A DNA stretch of 64,000 nt. Origin: Sorghum bicolor (Eukaryota; Streptophyta; Magnoliopsida; Poales; Poaceae). The translations under genes were made by a program, and so were the position numbers. The stretch's first letter is position 1, and each line of letters opens with the position of its first letter. The stretch covers positions 46,783,650 through 46,847,649 of the forward strand of contig NC_012873.2 in assembly GCF_000003195.3 (NCBI RefSeq), read 5' to 3'. Below the pieces are notes generated by a model. It made no database searches. It worked only from the letters and a program-made list of their open reading frames with translations, and was not told the origin of the DNA. This document shows, piece by piece, positions 1 to 10,630 of this stretch.

Positions 1-2504
1 TATAGCTCCAAAATTGGTGAAACATATTTGGTTGTTCTCTATTCTCAGATCTATAGTTTGGTGTGGTTGCATGTCATGTTTGAACAACTTTTATGTATAA
101 ATATATTTAATCCATGTTTTTGCTGGGATTGGAAAATGCATAGTAATTAAAATATAACTCAGAAAAATATGAAACTTGTTTTGCTGGCTCTGCATGGATG
201 ATTAGTCACTGGGAAAATTTTTCTACACATTATTTGCTGTATAAATGAATTTATGGTGATTTAAATGCTTGTATGGCAGTGGTTTATGATTTTTAATAAA
301 TAATTGGATCATGCAATTAATCTGGAAATTTTTGTGGGTGTTTCTTATGATAATAAGTAATTTATAAAAATATGAAATCTGCTGTTTGACACTTATACCA
401 CAGTAGAGTATTTGTACTTGCTTTTATGAATTAATCTTGTGATTTTTGTAGCTCAAAATGAGTGTCCAAATATTCTGAAAAAATTATGGTAGACCTTCTG
501 TTTGACTGGTAGTCTACTGTAATTTTTGTGGAAATTATTGATAAACAGAAATATATGCTACTTGTGTAGGCCAAAAAAATAAATAAAGGAATTATAATTG
601 TTATACATAAGTTAAGTAGAATAAAAGGGGTTTGGTGTATCTTTGAAGCATCTTGTGAGTTTGCTGGTTACACATGACGACAATTTGTAGAAGGGAAGGG
701 AATAGATGCTTAGTGTGATTGCATGTTCTCGGATGATGTTGACTACCTTATAAAAAAAGAATGACCAATTAAATCATCTATGCATCATGTCATGGTCATT
801 TGGTGCCCTCTCATATAAGCATTTCACCTGGGCATCTCGCACTCCACTCATAAGCACACATGCATCATACAGGCTCGCAGGAGAACGAGGTGGGACCCGA
901 GGAGCAGGAGGAAGCACAGGAGCAGGAACCTCTGGGAGTGTTAGAGCCCGGAGAAGAGCTGCAAGAGTGCCCGGATCATAAGCCGAGCACGTTTGAAAAA
1001 GGCAAGCCCCAGAGCATTCTAAGTCTCTCTATTCTCGCTAACTTGAATAATATATTATGCTTGTTCTACTATGTTGCATTTAAGTGGTAGGAATTGCTTG
1101 ATACCGTTGATGCATATGCACTCCTTGACATCACTACTCGTTTATCTACCTTGTCCTATGTAGATAGGCACGGAGTGTATGCTTAGCTTGCTTAGTCCGG
1201 TAGAAGTCAGGTGATTTCCTGTCACCTGCGAGATATAGGTGGATACCTGCTTGATTAAGCGGTGATTGCTTTGGGAAAGAATAACCAAGTGTGGAATGGA
1301 ATTTGAGACCGGGAAGGGTCTTGTGGTGGGTTGACCATAGTGCCCCTGCCTATGTCGATTAAGGACCGATCGTTGACGGCCCTCTTGTCATGTTGAACGC
1401 ATGCCCCACATTTAGCTGGAAGGATAAGTCGTTCCGACCGCGAAGCCTGAGCACTATCCGGGCCGGGAATCGGCCCGATGTACATGCTGTATCGGTGATG
1501 GTTGAGGAGAACGACGAGGGCGCGGCGCGCAACCTTGGTATACCTTGGATACCTCGGTCGCCGGAACGGTCCTCGGGTACGGGCGGTGCCTGTCGAACCC
1601 GTGAATTGGTCCTGGATAGTGCAACACGGTGATCTGTAGCTCACTTGATCAGTGAGTGTGGTTTGTGTGGGGAATAACTCGCCAGCTGGTTAGAAATTGA
1701 TTCGAATCGCCATCGCTCCTGGACAGTGAGCACTTGACATGAGCTTCGTCCTCGTAGTAAGGACTATGGAACACTTGGGTTATATGATGAATAATTGCAT
1801 GAATGCTATGATGAGGTACCATCATATTATTATATTTGTTTGCCATAGTGCAGGAGCAAACCAAGATAATAGGTAATGATACTTTCAACTTGAGCTAATT
1901 AAAAGAAGAAGAATTCCTTGGGATATGTTTAATAGAATAGTGCTTTTATGCAAAAAGTCATCAGCTACCCCCACCATATAGACTTCATGATCCTTGAAGA
2001 GTCTTTATTTTTGGTTTATGACGGGTAAGTCTAGCTGAGTACATTCTCGTGCTCAGGGTTCTACTCCCATGTTGTTTTGCAGATGGTCAAATGTACTATG
2101 GTTATTGCATCCTCTGCTTGTACCCAGCAATGGGCGATGACTAGACCAAGGGCGATGGTCACTCTACCTCCTCTTTTGCTTTTGTGGGAATGACTGAACT
2201 GTGGCACTGTATCAAACTAAGTATGTGTGTGTTATTTTCAAACTATGAAGCTTCCGCTACTTGAGAACTTGGTTGTAATAATTTTAAGAACTCCGATGTA
2301 TGTTATGAATGTTGTAAACTGGATGTGATTGTGAATGGTGACCGCTAAACTTATTACGATCTTGGCTGTATGTACGATATGTGGTTTGAAATCCTTCGAG
2401 ATTTCACGGACTACCAGGATTATATGGGTTTAAGCTCGATGGGATGACTATGCAAATGGTCACCATTAGGCTTAATCTCTTATAATTTGGGCGGTTCTGT
2501 TACA
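1..2504. mobile_element. Terminal part of an LTR element (Z), probably one long LTR
   Basis: Non-coding, AT-rich on the left and mixed on the right, with no gag or pol domain in any frame. It ends at 2504 in TGTTACA, the kind of terminus seen on long gypsy LTRs. The next ten bases (2505-2514) match the middle of LTR B, so Z appears to have landed inside LTR B; the expected target duplication is GATCC, but its other copy lies outside the window. A Glu-rich open frame at 860-1090 has no family resemblance I can support and is treated as chance. The strand is not settled because the visible terminus would read the same from either direction. Confidence 0.6.
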
Positions 2505-2514
2505 GATCCGATGG
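2505..2514 (-). repeat. Ten-base sliver of LTR B between Z and A
   Basis: GATCCGATGG matches the site in LTR B that reads GGATCCGATGGATAAACG in the solo copy (reverse strand near 61123-61142). The sequence after element A (11868 onward) resumes at ATAAACACTATACG, the next bases of the same LTR. The sliver therefore places both Z and A in the left LTR of B. It is short, so the match rests on agreement with the flank at 11868. Confidence 0.55.
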
Positions 2515-3711
2515 AACGCAATAAGGAATTGATCCGCAAGCGCACGGATATCGGTGAGCACTTCACCCGGGAAATTATCCAGAGTATCGTATTTATTTTT
2601 TTTACCACTAGGAGAAAGAGTGCATCTGACTAACCGGTCTATTACTACTAACCTTTAGGCACAAAGAATGTCTTTCGATGTGAGTGATAAATAGAGAAGA
2701 CTGCAACCGTAGTCTCCTTCTAACCTTGGTAAGGATGATCTACTGTTCTAATGGGGAGGCTAACGGAATCTAGACACCACAAAGAATGTTCCACCCGCAC
2801 CTATAAACCCTATCCTTTCTGCTAACGAGATGTCATCTACAAAGGTAGCTCGGAATTGTCACGTTCCTCACTACTACCACGGTCCAGCTAGTCAGGGAAT
2901 ATCTATGAGTACCCCAGCCTAAACACCACGTTTACGCCAGCAATGATTACTCTAAACTCTACGCGAAGAGATTAAAGTAAACTCATAAACCATAAGAACA
3001 ATAAAACAAGAACTTACTAGAATTTAGAAGTCGAAATACTGAAGAATCCTAGGAGCAAGCTTCGGGTTAGGAGAACTTGATCCCGCAGGTACAAGCTTGG
3101 AGTAGACACCGACAGGCTGGGCTTCCTCCACTCTACACCTCCACTCTATCTCTCTCAATCTAGTAGAAACTAGAAGATCTATTTCTACCTTACATTGGTT
3201 GCTAAGCCTAAAAAGAAATATTAATTAGAGAAGAGGTTTTCCTTCGAGGACACCCCTCAGTCTCTATGATAATTTCTTCATGTCTTCTCTAGGGGCCAGG
3301 GGGCCTTGCTTATATAGTCCTCTCCTATGCGTTTTTGGGTCGATAGGCGAGGTGGTACTATGTTTTTCTTGATCCAATAGGTCGGTGGAATATTCCGAGC
3401 GAAAGAGTCCTGATTTGGCTCCAACAGGGGGGCGGGCGCCCTGGGCCTGGCCCTGTTTGGCCTCCGCTTCGGTCTCGTGGCTTCTGGAGTCTTCTAGATG
3501 ATGTAAAATTGCGCGGTGCGTTGATATCTCTATGTAATCCTCACATGTGGGCCTTTCTTCCTTATTTCCTGATAACCCCTTGTAGAAATAGATAAACAAC
3601 GAAACTCGTGGAATTCTGTCAGATCAAACCCTAATTCTAGGTGATGGTTGCATATTGGTCCTTTATCTTTTTTATTTGATAATTAAAATTGATACTTAAG
3701 AACCGTCAACA
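2515..3711 (-). repeat. 3' LTR of element A, end-truncated
   Basis: Aligns through its length with 10631-11867 and ends GTCAACA at 3711. It starts at AACGCAATAAGG, while the other copy starts TGTTGATATTTGGG, so about 14 bases are gone at the junction with LTR B and Z. It carries one GGGCGGGCGCCC box; the other LTR carries two, 21 bp apart. A TATA sequence (minus strand TATATAAG) lies at about 3308-3315. Confidence 0.85.
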
Positions 3712-3723
3712 AATACCCCCATA
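3712..3723 (-). other. 3' polypurine tract of element A
   Basis: Read on the minus strand, AAGTATGGGGGTATT abuts the TGTTGAC start of the 3' LTR, the standard plus-strand DNA primer position. A second copy of AAGTATGGGGG occurs internally at 4812-4824. Confidence 0.75.
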
Positions 3724-5006
3724 CTTAGGCTTTTACTCGTCCTCGAGAAAAGGATGGTTAAGAACAATATCTGGGGTAAACATTTTAAAGCATTCTCTAT
3801 ATAATTGCAGGGTGTCAAAAATCCACTGTGTACCATAGTCAGGGAAGTTTATGATCAAGAGTAAAGATCCTTTCTTCTCAATCCTATCACTTGGAGTTTT
3901 TGTATATATTTTTGAAAGAAAGTTAGCATACCTTTTTATCCTCATAGGTTCTCTCAGATCACTCATTATCTTTTATATATATCTCACTGAGGCTGTTTTA
4001 TTTTGCAAAAATTCTCAAGCATTCTTACTTTGCATTTATTGCCTGATCAAAACGGGATCCGAGGAGGGGAATGTCATACTCTTAGATCAAAGACTTTGGA
4101 AATTAAAATCTTTGTCAACTCTTGCTGGCATATTACTTATTAGAGGGACCATGGGCTATCATTTTTTCTCTTTTTCTCTCTTTTTTTTAAGTGGATACCG
4201 AGGTACCCCTAATTCTACTGCCGGACACTTGTCCATTTTTTCTGCGAGGTTGTCGAGCACTTGCTCCTTTTTATTTCCTCGAAATATTTCTATTTTTGCA
4301 TAGCCCATGCCTCTAATGCAATAATACTTCGGAAGAGTGAATCTTACTGAATTAATGTCTTGATCTTAGGAGCATGATAAATCTCTCAACAAGGGTCTAA
4401 CTCATTTTGAACAAACTCAATACAGAGCATATAGCTTTTATAGTTATAATTAATATTTTCAGTTTTATCAGGCATATAAAACACTGAGGATGGTAGCTAG
4501 AATTTTGAATATTTTGGAATAAATTCTCCAAGTAATAATGACATCAAGAATAAGAAACTCATACTCTACCATCACATATTCCATATTGACTTATGTAACA
4601 CAGGGTTTTAAAATGATTTTATAATAATTGCAAGTTTTAAGGAAATATCATAGATTGAGATTAATCATGATTAGAAATATTTTAATCTTTTTATTTTATC
4701 ATGTTGGAAACAGTAATCTGCATAATCCAGAATAAATGTATGTGTAAAGTAAAGTGTGCAGAGTGTGTACCTGAATGGTGGAGTTGGAGTGTGTTTGGCA
4801 TGTCGAGGGATCTCCCCCATACTTGTTTTCTGCTTTCTTGTACAAAAATAAAGTAGAGACACACAAGACATAATAATAATACTCTTTATTAATCTTGAGG
4901 CATTTATTACAAAAGACTAGTAGCAAACTGATAATAATAGTAAACCTAAACCGAAGTTAAAGATAGATAACTAAAATGCACTGCCTCAAGGTCTAATCTA
5001 GATAAC
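3724..5006 (-). other. 3' non-coding region of element A
   Basis: About 1.3 kb between the accessory frame and the 3' LTR with no supported coding region. Two parts stand out: an internal polypurine tract copy at 4812-4824, and a T-rich block at about 4160-4290 containing a line that resembles blocks in B (13400-13530) and C (32500-32640), around the shared phrase CGGACACTTGTCCATTTTT and a shared TTTTTATTTCCTCG. The rest is AT-rich and unremarkable. Confidence 0.6.
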
Positions 5007-5636
5007 TTAGCGGCGCTCTAATTCTTTAATCTTCTTGTTGGCACTGGCAAGATCCTGCCTAAGGCCTAGTATAATGGTGTTGTGGTTAGAGAGCTGCCTA
5101 GTGAGGGAATTAATCGAAGACTGGAGGTCTATGATAACTCTATCTAGCCAGCGAACTTCCTCATCAATATCCATTATAGTCTTGCGACGTTTGGGAGGTG
5201 TCTCAAAAGCATTGAGAGAGTGCTTCGGGGCTGCCTTTGGAGGGATGAAACGGACTTTGGCTGCTCTAATCCCTTCAAAGTAAGGCCTTTCCTCCTCCGT
5301 AGTGTAGCGAACGCTGCTGATCTCGCCGCTCCGGTTGGTCTTGACTCCAACGACCCTCTCATTGGGTCTAGGTGGAAGGATCCTCGTGCCGGTTGGCACC
5401 TTGATAGTGGTCTTCGTCTTGGATGATGATCCTTTGAGGAGTAGGGGTTGTGGCGGTGCGGTGAGAACTGGTTGAGCATGGTAAGATTGGGCGGAGCTGC
5501 GTTGGCGTAATGGCATGGCTTCTAGCTGACGCTCTGTGTTGGCCGGGACGAGAGCACGGGCATCGGGGTCTTCCACTGGCTCCATGTTGAGGTTGAAGGG
5601 GACGACTTCCCAATCGTCGTGGTACTTGTTGGCCAT
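5007..5636 (-). CDS. Accessory frame of element A, 209 residues, basic with a C-terminal coiled coil
   Basis: An uninterrupted ATG-initiated frame between integrase and the 3' LTR, the place where Athila elements often carry an extra (env-like or unknown) gene. I do not recognise its product. The N-terminal part is acidic to neutral and Pro-rich; residues about 145-155 hold a basic PPKRRKT stretch that could be a nuclear signal; about the last 45 residues (RVIIDLQSSINSL to KKIKELERR) have heptad spacing of Leu/Ile and look coiled-coil. No signal peptide or membrane segment is visible, which argues against an envelope protein. It is the only intact frame of this length in the element, and an LTR-like promoter region lies just upstream (5637-6000). 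Confidence 0.7.
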   Translation of the reverse strand: MANKYHDDWEVVPFNLNMEPVEDPDARALVPANTERQLEAMPLRQRSSAQSYHAQPVLTAPPQPLLLKGSSSKTKTTIKVPTGTRILPPRPNERVVGVKTNRSGEISSVRYTTEEERPYFEGIRAAKVRFIPPKAAPKHSLNAFETPPKRRKTIMDIDEEVRWLDRVIIDLQSSINSLTRQLSNHNTIILGLRQDLASANKKIKELERR

Positions 5637-6000
5637 TGGAGTAGCAAGGAACTAATAAAATTTTAATTGAAGGAGAGCTAATCAAGCTCTAATTGAAGGA
5701 GAGCTAGTCAAGCTCTAATTGAAGGAGAGGAGGCTTGGTGTTTGAAAACTGAAGTCAGGGGTCTGTTTATATAGGGGTCAGAAGGGTGCCTCTATGGGTT
5801 GTTCGGGTTACTCCCGTCGACGTGCGTGCGAAACTTTCCATCCGAGGGATTATTCGGATCACCCTAAGTGCATTTTCCATAACAGAGAAAGTCGGGACCG
5901 CGGGGGAACAGGGGCTGGGCGCCCGCCCACTTGATCTGGGCGCCCGCCCTCTCTCTGGCCCCTCTGTGGGCCCACTTCTCCGAGCGCGTTTCTAGATGCG
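5637..6000 (-). promoter_or_regulatory. Candidate internal promoter and leader for the accessory frame
   Basis: Reading leftward from the end of integrase there are two GGGCGGGCGCCC boxes (about 5919-5952), then a TATA sequence CCTATATAAACAG (5763-5775), then a roughly 130-base leader and the ATG at 5636. The order box, gap of about 150 bases, TATA is also that of the LTR promoters of A, B and C, although the box is in the other orientation. The leader holds 2.5 tandem copies of a 26-base unit (5665-5729) starting AATTGAAGGAGAGCT. The promoter function is inferred. Confidence 0.55.
5665..5729 (-). repeat. Tandem repeat, 26-base unit, 2.5 copies, in the accessory-gene leader
   Basis: Copies at 5665-5690, 5691-5716 and a partial copy at 5717-5729. 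The first two differ at one base (GCTAATCAAG against GCTAGTCAAG). Confidence 0.85.
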
Positions 6001-6058
6001 AAATTATTTATAAAAATATATATATGACCCAAAACCATCAGCCCAAAAGTGTCGGGCT

Positions 6059-6976
6059 CTAATTCTCTATGGGAAGGTAAAAATGGACTACGTCTATTTC
6101 TTCAAATTCCTCATTGGGCTCTAAAAATAATTTAAGACGTTGACCATTTACCTTGAATAACGTACCTTCGCTATTTTGAAGTGTGATAGCTCCGTGGGAT
6201 GATGAATTGATTACCTTGAATGGTCCTTCCCATTTGCTCCGGAGTCTTCCATGCCCGAAAAGCTTCACCCTGGAATTAAAAAGTAATACCTTATCTCCGG
6301 GTGTGAACTCCTTCTTCTTGATTCTCTTGTCATGCCACCTTTTGACTCTTTCTTTGTAGATCTTTGAATTGTGATATGCCTTCTCTCGCCATTCTTCCAA
6401 TTCTGATAGTTGCATTCTTCTATAATCTCCAGCAACATCTAGGTCCATATTCCATCTCTTTATAGCCCAGTGTGCTTTGAACTCTAGTTCAACAGGTAGG
6501 TGACAAGTCTTCCCGTACACCAATTGGTATGGAGACATCCCAATTGGGGTCTTGTATGCTGTCCGGTATGCCCAGAGTGCATCGGGTAACTTGTCTTTCC
6601 ACGTCGTTCCCATTTCATTTACTGTCTTTTGAAGAATATTCCTGATTTGTTTGTTGGAAGTCTCTGCTTGGCCACTTGTCTGAGGATGATAGGGGGTAGC
6701 GACGTTGTGATGGATTCCATGTCTTGATAGATATTGCTTGAAGCGTTTGTCGATGAAGTGTGCTCCTCCATCAGTTATCACTACTCTGGGGACTCCAAAT
6801 CTTAGAAATATAATTTCTTCAAACATCCTCTTTGAACTGACGTTGTCGGCATGCTTGCAAGGTAATGCTTCTACCCACTTGGAGACATAGTCAACTGCCA
6901 CCAAGATGTACTCGCACTTCTTTGATGGAGGAAATGGACCCATGTAGTCTATTCCCCAGACATCAAAGAGTTCAAT
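6059..6976 (-). pseudogene. Integrase core and C-terminal part of element A pol
   Basis: Inserts element cDNA into the host chromosome. The DDE core is visible: Asp in VAVDYVSKW, Asp in VITDGGAHF and Glu in [11 protein letters not shown], followed by a KWEGPFKVI segment of GPF/Y type. No chromodomain follows. The frame is continuous with the upstream part of pol except for a TAG at 6977-6979, between the zinc finger and the core, where related pol proteins have Gln. An ATG at 6943 is only the first Met after that stop. The frame ends at 6059, ahead of the candidate internal promoter. Confidence 0.9.
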
Positions 6977-7999
6977 CTAAAGGTTGTTGGTGAGTGGCAT
7001 TGCATCCCTTGTATTTATGTTTCCGTGTCTTTGACATGGCCCACATCTTCTGATATATTGCTTCGTGTCTTCATACATTGTAGGCCAGTAGAATCCACAC
7101 TGCCAGATCTTTGAATGTGTACGGAATGCTCCATAGTGACCTCCATATGGTGATGAATGACATCTGTCGATGATCTTCCATCCTTCCTCAGTGGTCACAC
7201 ATCTCCTGAGTAAGCCATCAGAGCATACTCGGAAGAGGTATGGCTCATCCCATATATGTGAACGACTTTCTTGAAGAAGCTTCTTCTTGTTTGCTCCTGG
7301 TGGTACATACCCTGAAACCATAAAATTAACAATATCTGCATACCAGGGGTCAGACCTGTTAATCCCGTAGAGCATGTCGTCCCGGAGTGAATCATTGATG
7401 GGGGTTTCCTGTGGACTCTTAAAATACATTCTAGACAAGTGATCAACAACAGAATTTTCTACTCCTTTTTTATGTTTTATTTCTAAGTCAAATTCTTGGA
7501 GTAATAAGATCCATCTAATCAGGCGAGGTTTAGCATCTTTTTTAGTGAGCAAATATTTTAGTGCAGCATGATCAGTGTAAACAATTATTTTAGCTCCAAC
7601 TAAATAAGATCTAAATTTATCAATGGCAAAGACAACAGCCAGGAGCTCTTTTTCAGTGGTTGCATAGTTAAGTTGAGCTCCTGTCAAAGTTTTACTGGCA
7701 TAAGCAATTGCATGATGCTTCTTATCTTTAGTTTGTCCCAATACTGCCCCCACAGCATAATCACTAGCATCACACATAATTTCAAAAGGCAACGACCAAT
7801 CAGGGAGTTGAATGATTGGTGTAGAGATGAGTGCTTTCTTTAATAATTTGAAAGATGTTAAACAAGCATCATCAAATTCGAAAGGAACATCCTTGGCTAG
7901 CAAAAGAGTAAGTGGTCTAGCAATAAATGAAAAATCTTTTATGAATCTACGATAAAAACCAGCATGGCCAAGAAAGCTTCGAATTCCTTTTATATTCAC
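6977..7999 (-). pseudogene. RT thumb, RNase H and integrase zinc-finger part of element A pol
   Basis: Starts in the conserved [14 protein letters not shown] segment that follows the RT palm. RNase H residues are present: Asp in [10 protein letters not shown], Glu in TTEKELLA, Asp in [10 protein letters not shown], and the DHLSR motif. The HHCC finger of integrase follows (His in [10 protein letters not shown], Cys pair in [10 protein letters not shown]). A stop at 6977-6979 separates it from the integrase core. No RT palm is in this frame; it continues upstream after a rearranged stretch (8040-8110). Confidence 0.9.
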
Positions 8000-8039
8000 A
8001 GGTGGAGGTAGTTGTTCAATTACTTCAATTTTAGCTAAG

Positions 8040-8110
8040 TGTCCTAGCTAACCGCTCTAGCATCTATCAGAAAAGTGTCCTAGCTAACCGCTCAATCCCT
8101 CTTTCAGACA
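8040..8110. repeat. Small rearranged patch with a copied 19-base segment
   Basis: GTGTCCTAGCTAACCGCT occurs twice here (about 8039-8056 and 8076-8093), and the 19 bases GCTAACCGCTCTAGCATCT recur at about 8474-8492 in the RT region. The patch breaks the pol frame between 7999 and 8067. It looks like a templated insertion during repair, using the RT segment 0.4 kb away as template. Confidence 0.7.
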
Positions 8111-9151
8111 CTAAGTGTCCTAGCACTATTCCTTCTCTAACCATAAAATGACATTTTTCCCAATTAAGGACTAAGTGCTTTTCTTCACATCTTTGCAAAA
8201 CCTTGTCTAAGTTTTCAAGACAACTATCAAAAGTTTTTCCATAAACAGAGAAATCATCCATGAAAACTTCCATAATCTCTTCAATCATATCAGAAAATAT
8301 AGACATCATGCATCTTTGAAAAGAAGCTGGTGCATTACATAACCCAAAAGACATTCTAGGTAAGCATAAGTTCCATAAGGGCATGTAAAAGTGGTTTTGC
8401 TTTGATCATTAGGATGGATCGGGATTTGATGATATCCTGAGTATCCATCTAAGAAACAGAAGAACGAATGGTTTGCTAACCGCTCTAGCATCTCATCTAT
8501 AAAAGGTAAAGGAAAGTGATCCTTTCTCGTGGCTTTGTTTAGTTTTCTATAGTCTATGCACATCCGCCATCCTGTGACGGTGCGTTGCGGAATTAGCTCG
8601 TTCTTTTCATTCATGATAACTGTCATGCCTCCCTTTTTGGGCACAACTTGTACTGGGCTCACCCACTCACTGTGCGGCACAGGATATATAATCCCTGCAT
8701 GCAGCAACTTTATAACTTCCTTTTTAACTACCTCTCTCATAGTGTTGTTAAGTCTACGTTGGGGTTCTCGAGAGGGTGTAACAGAAGGATCTGTTGGAAT
8801 ACGATGGGTACAAATCATTGGACTGATTCCTGTAAGATCTTGAAGTGAGTAGCCAAAAACTGAGTGATGTTTCTCAAGAATGGTCATTAATCGCAGAGTT
8901 TGATCCTGAGTGAGTTTATCGCTAATGATTACAGGGGACTCTGGATTATTGTTTAGGAAAGCATAGGTAAGACCGGGTGGTAAAGTTTTAAGCTCTATGG
9001 GAGGTCTAGGTGTTTCTGCAAACTCATCTAAGGGTTCAGGCTCAGAAGGTTCGTCTTCTTCTTCTGTGAAGAAAGGAGTTTCGTCTTCTAAGTCTGGTTC
9101 ATCTAAAAGCTCTAGAGATGCAGCCTTTACTTCCTCCATAGGATCAGGCAA
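8067..9151 (-). pseudogene. Reverse transcriptase of element A (frameshifted)
   Basis: Copies element RNA into DNA. The upstream part (8306-9151) carries the acidic linker after protease, then the RT fingers with VVPKKGG and CIDYRKLN and palm motif FLDGYSGYHQIP. The downstream part (8067-8384) carries FGLCNAPASFQRCM and the catalytic FMDD (about 8253-8264). The two parts are in different frames and overlap at 8306-8384, which shows a frameshift near the MSFGLCNAP motif. Both catalytic Asp codons are intact. The downstream end runs into the rearranged patch at 8040-8110. Confidence 0.9.
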
Positions 9152-9271
9152 AAGATATGACTCGGCCTTATTGTTTAAGGAGTGTGAAATTATTATTGGG
9201 AATTTAAAAGTTTTTCCAAAAGAAATGTGTAGCTTTCCAGTATGACCTTCATAAAGGAGTCTTCTAAAAGG

Positions 9272-9952
9272 TTATCCTATCAACAGGTCGAAGTCCCATG
9301 TATCAAAGATATAGAAGTTCAAATGAACCATGGAGCCTTCTACCGTAAGAGGTAGGATATTAATAATTCCAAGACTGGGGACTAATCGTCCCGAAGATTC
9401 CTTTATGACCTTTGTTGTGGGGGTTAAGACAAGATTTTTAAATAGTTTAAGTGCAAAAGATTCAGACATAATGTTGATTCCCACAACAGGATTATAAAGA
9501 GCATTAAATCGATTAGAATCATAAGCACAGCGTATAGTTATAGAGGGTGTGTCCAACCGGATCACATCAGAGGAAAGCTCTGATTCCTCCAACCATTCGC
9601 TACTCATGACTGAGATAAGCTCTCTCAATTGATATTCACTTGGTAAATAAATGCTAAACTGGCCGTTTTGGGGTTTGTCAATAGAATGGTAGTTTGAAAT
9701 ATTTCCAAAATCGGCAAAAAGATCGGATTCTATATCCAGCATGAAGTCCGGTAGTGGAATTTCTTCCTCTTGTGGCTCAGAACTTGGGATAGCTAAAGTA
9801 GATGAAGAACTTGGCAGAGTGTCTACTTCGGCTTCGTAGGTTTCATCATGAAGGGTATTATCCATCTCAGCTTCTAGGATTCTATCTAGGATCACTCTAG
9901 CTTCATCAGCAGGGATGCGAAAGAAAGAACCTCTAGACATTGTGTGTAGCAT
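9272..9952 (-). pseudogene. Gag C-terminus and retropepsin-like domain of element A, no catalytic Asp seen
   Basis: The left end of the frame reads IFDTWDFDLLIG, the end of a retropepsin fold, and is broken just before 9272. Where retropepsins have D-[ST]-G followed by a hydrophobic stretch, this frame reads YNPVVGINIMSESFAL (about 9468-9500): the INIM part is conserved but the Asp is absent. The preceding region is acidic. No CCHC zinc knuckle is visible in gag. The loss could be mutation of this copy or a trait of the family. Confidence 0.7.
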
Positions 9953-10054
9953 TTGTTTGTGATTTTTATGAAGACCTCAAAAAAAGTGAAATAAAAGAAC
10001 AGGGTCTTCAAGATTAAGGTTTGGACCAGATTCTAAAAGATCAGAAAAACGTTT

Positions 10055-10498
10055 CTAGGATTTTTCCAAAGTTTCATTATCTTTTTGTTTAAAAGATAGG
10101 ACTTCGAGTCTAAGGTCGGCTATACGGTCAAGGGAATAGAAATCTAGACAAAAGTTGGCTCGTAAAACTCCCCATTCACCTTGTTGTTGACTTACCTTCT
10201 GACTGTACCATTGTCTAGCTTCTCCCCTTAAGGAAAAAGGAAAAAGCTTCCAACGTAAAGTTTTATCAGAAATGCCTTCAATGCGAAGACAATCACATGT
10301 TTGCTCAAAATCTCTAATATGAAGGTAAGGGTTTTCGTCTTCCTTTCCCGAAAAAGATAGGTTTTGAATCATGGCAATCAACCTAGAACTTAACTTATAC
10401 TGGGATGTTTGGATAGGCTGTGATGATTCCCATGGTAAAAGGTCAGTTGCTAAAGGGATTGCAGACTCATGGATCGATTTAGAATTTTGGTTTTCCAT
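10055..10498 (-). pseudogene. Gag (capsid region) of element A
   Basis: Forms the virus-like particle. The ATG at 10498 gives MENQNSKSIHESAIPLATD; the longer open frame to 10564 starts with Leu/Phe-rich residues that are unlikely to be coding. The retrotransposon gag domain shows LRWKLFPFSLRGEARQWYS and a trailing VLSFKQKDNETLEKS. The frame stops at a TAG (10053-10055) where gag proteins have Trp, and a second stop in a run of T/A lies at about 9979, before the frame resumes at 9952. Confidence 0.85.
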
Positions 10499-10605
10499 AA
10501 GGTAAGAATAAAGAAAATAAATAAAGGATATAAAAGATAAGAAAAGATAAAAGTATAGATACAAGCTAATAGCAAGACACAGGTTATCTCAGCAACCGTC
10601 TTTCT

Positions 10606-10622
10606 CCCCGGCAACGGCGCCA
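10606..10622 (-). other. Primer binding site of element A, tRNA-Asp type
   Basis: On the minus strand TGGCGCCGTTGCCGGGG, the exact complement of the CCCCGGCAACGGCGCCA end of plant tRNA-Asp (from memory of that tRNA). It lies eight bases inside the 5' LTR. Confidence 0.85.
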
Positions 10623-10630
10623 GAAATGCT

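Noticed and set aside
787..1090. Overlapping plus-strand open frames, one Glu/Gln-rich
   Set aside because: They lie in LTR-like sequence, have no recognisable domain, and the repetitive GAGGAGCAGGAGGA-type bases alone produce the Glu/Gln bias.
1255..1888. Minus- and plus-strand open frames in Z
   Set aside because: They overlap on both strands, have LTR-like base composition and show no domain.
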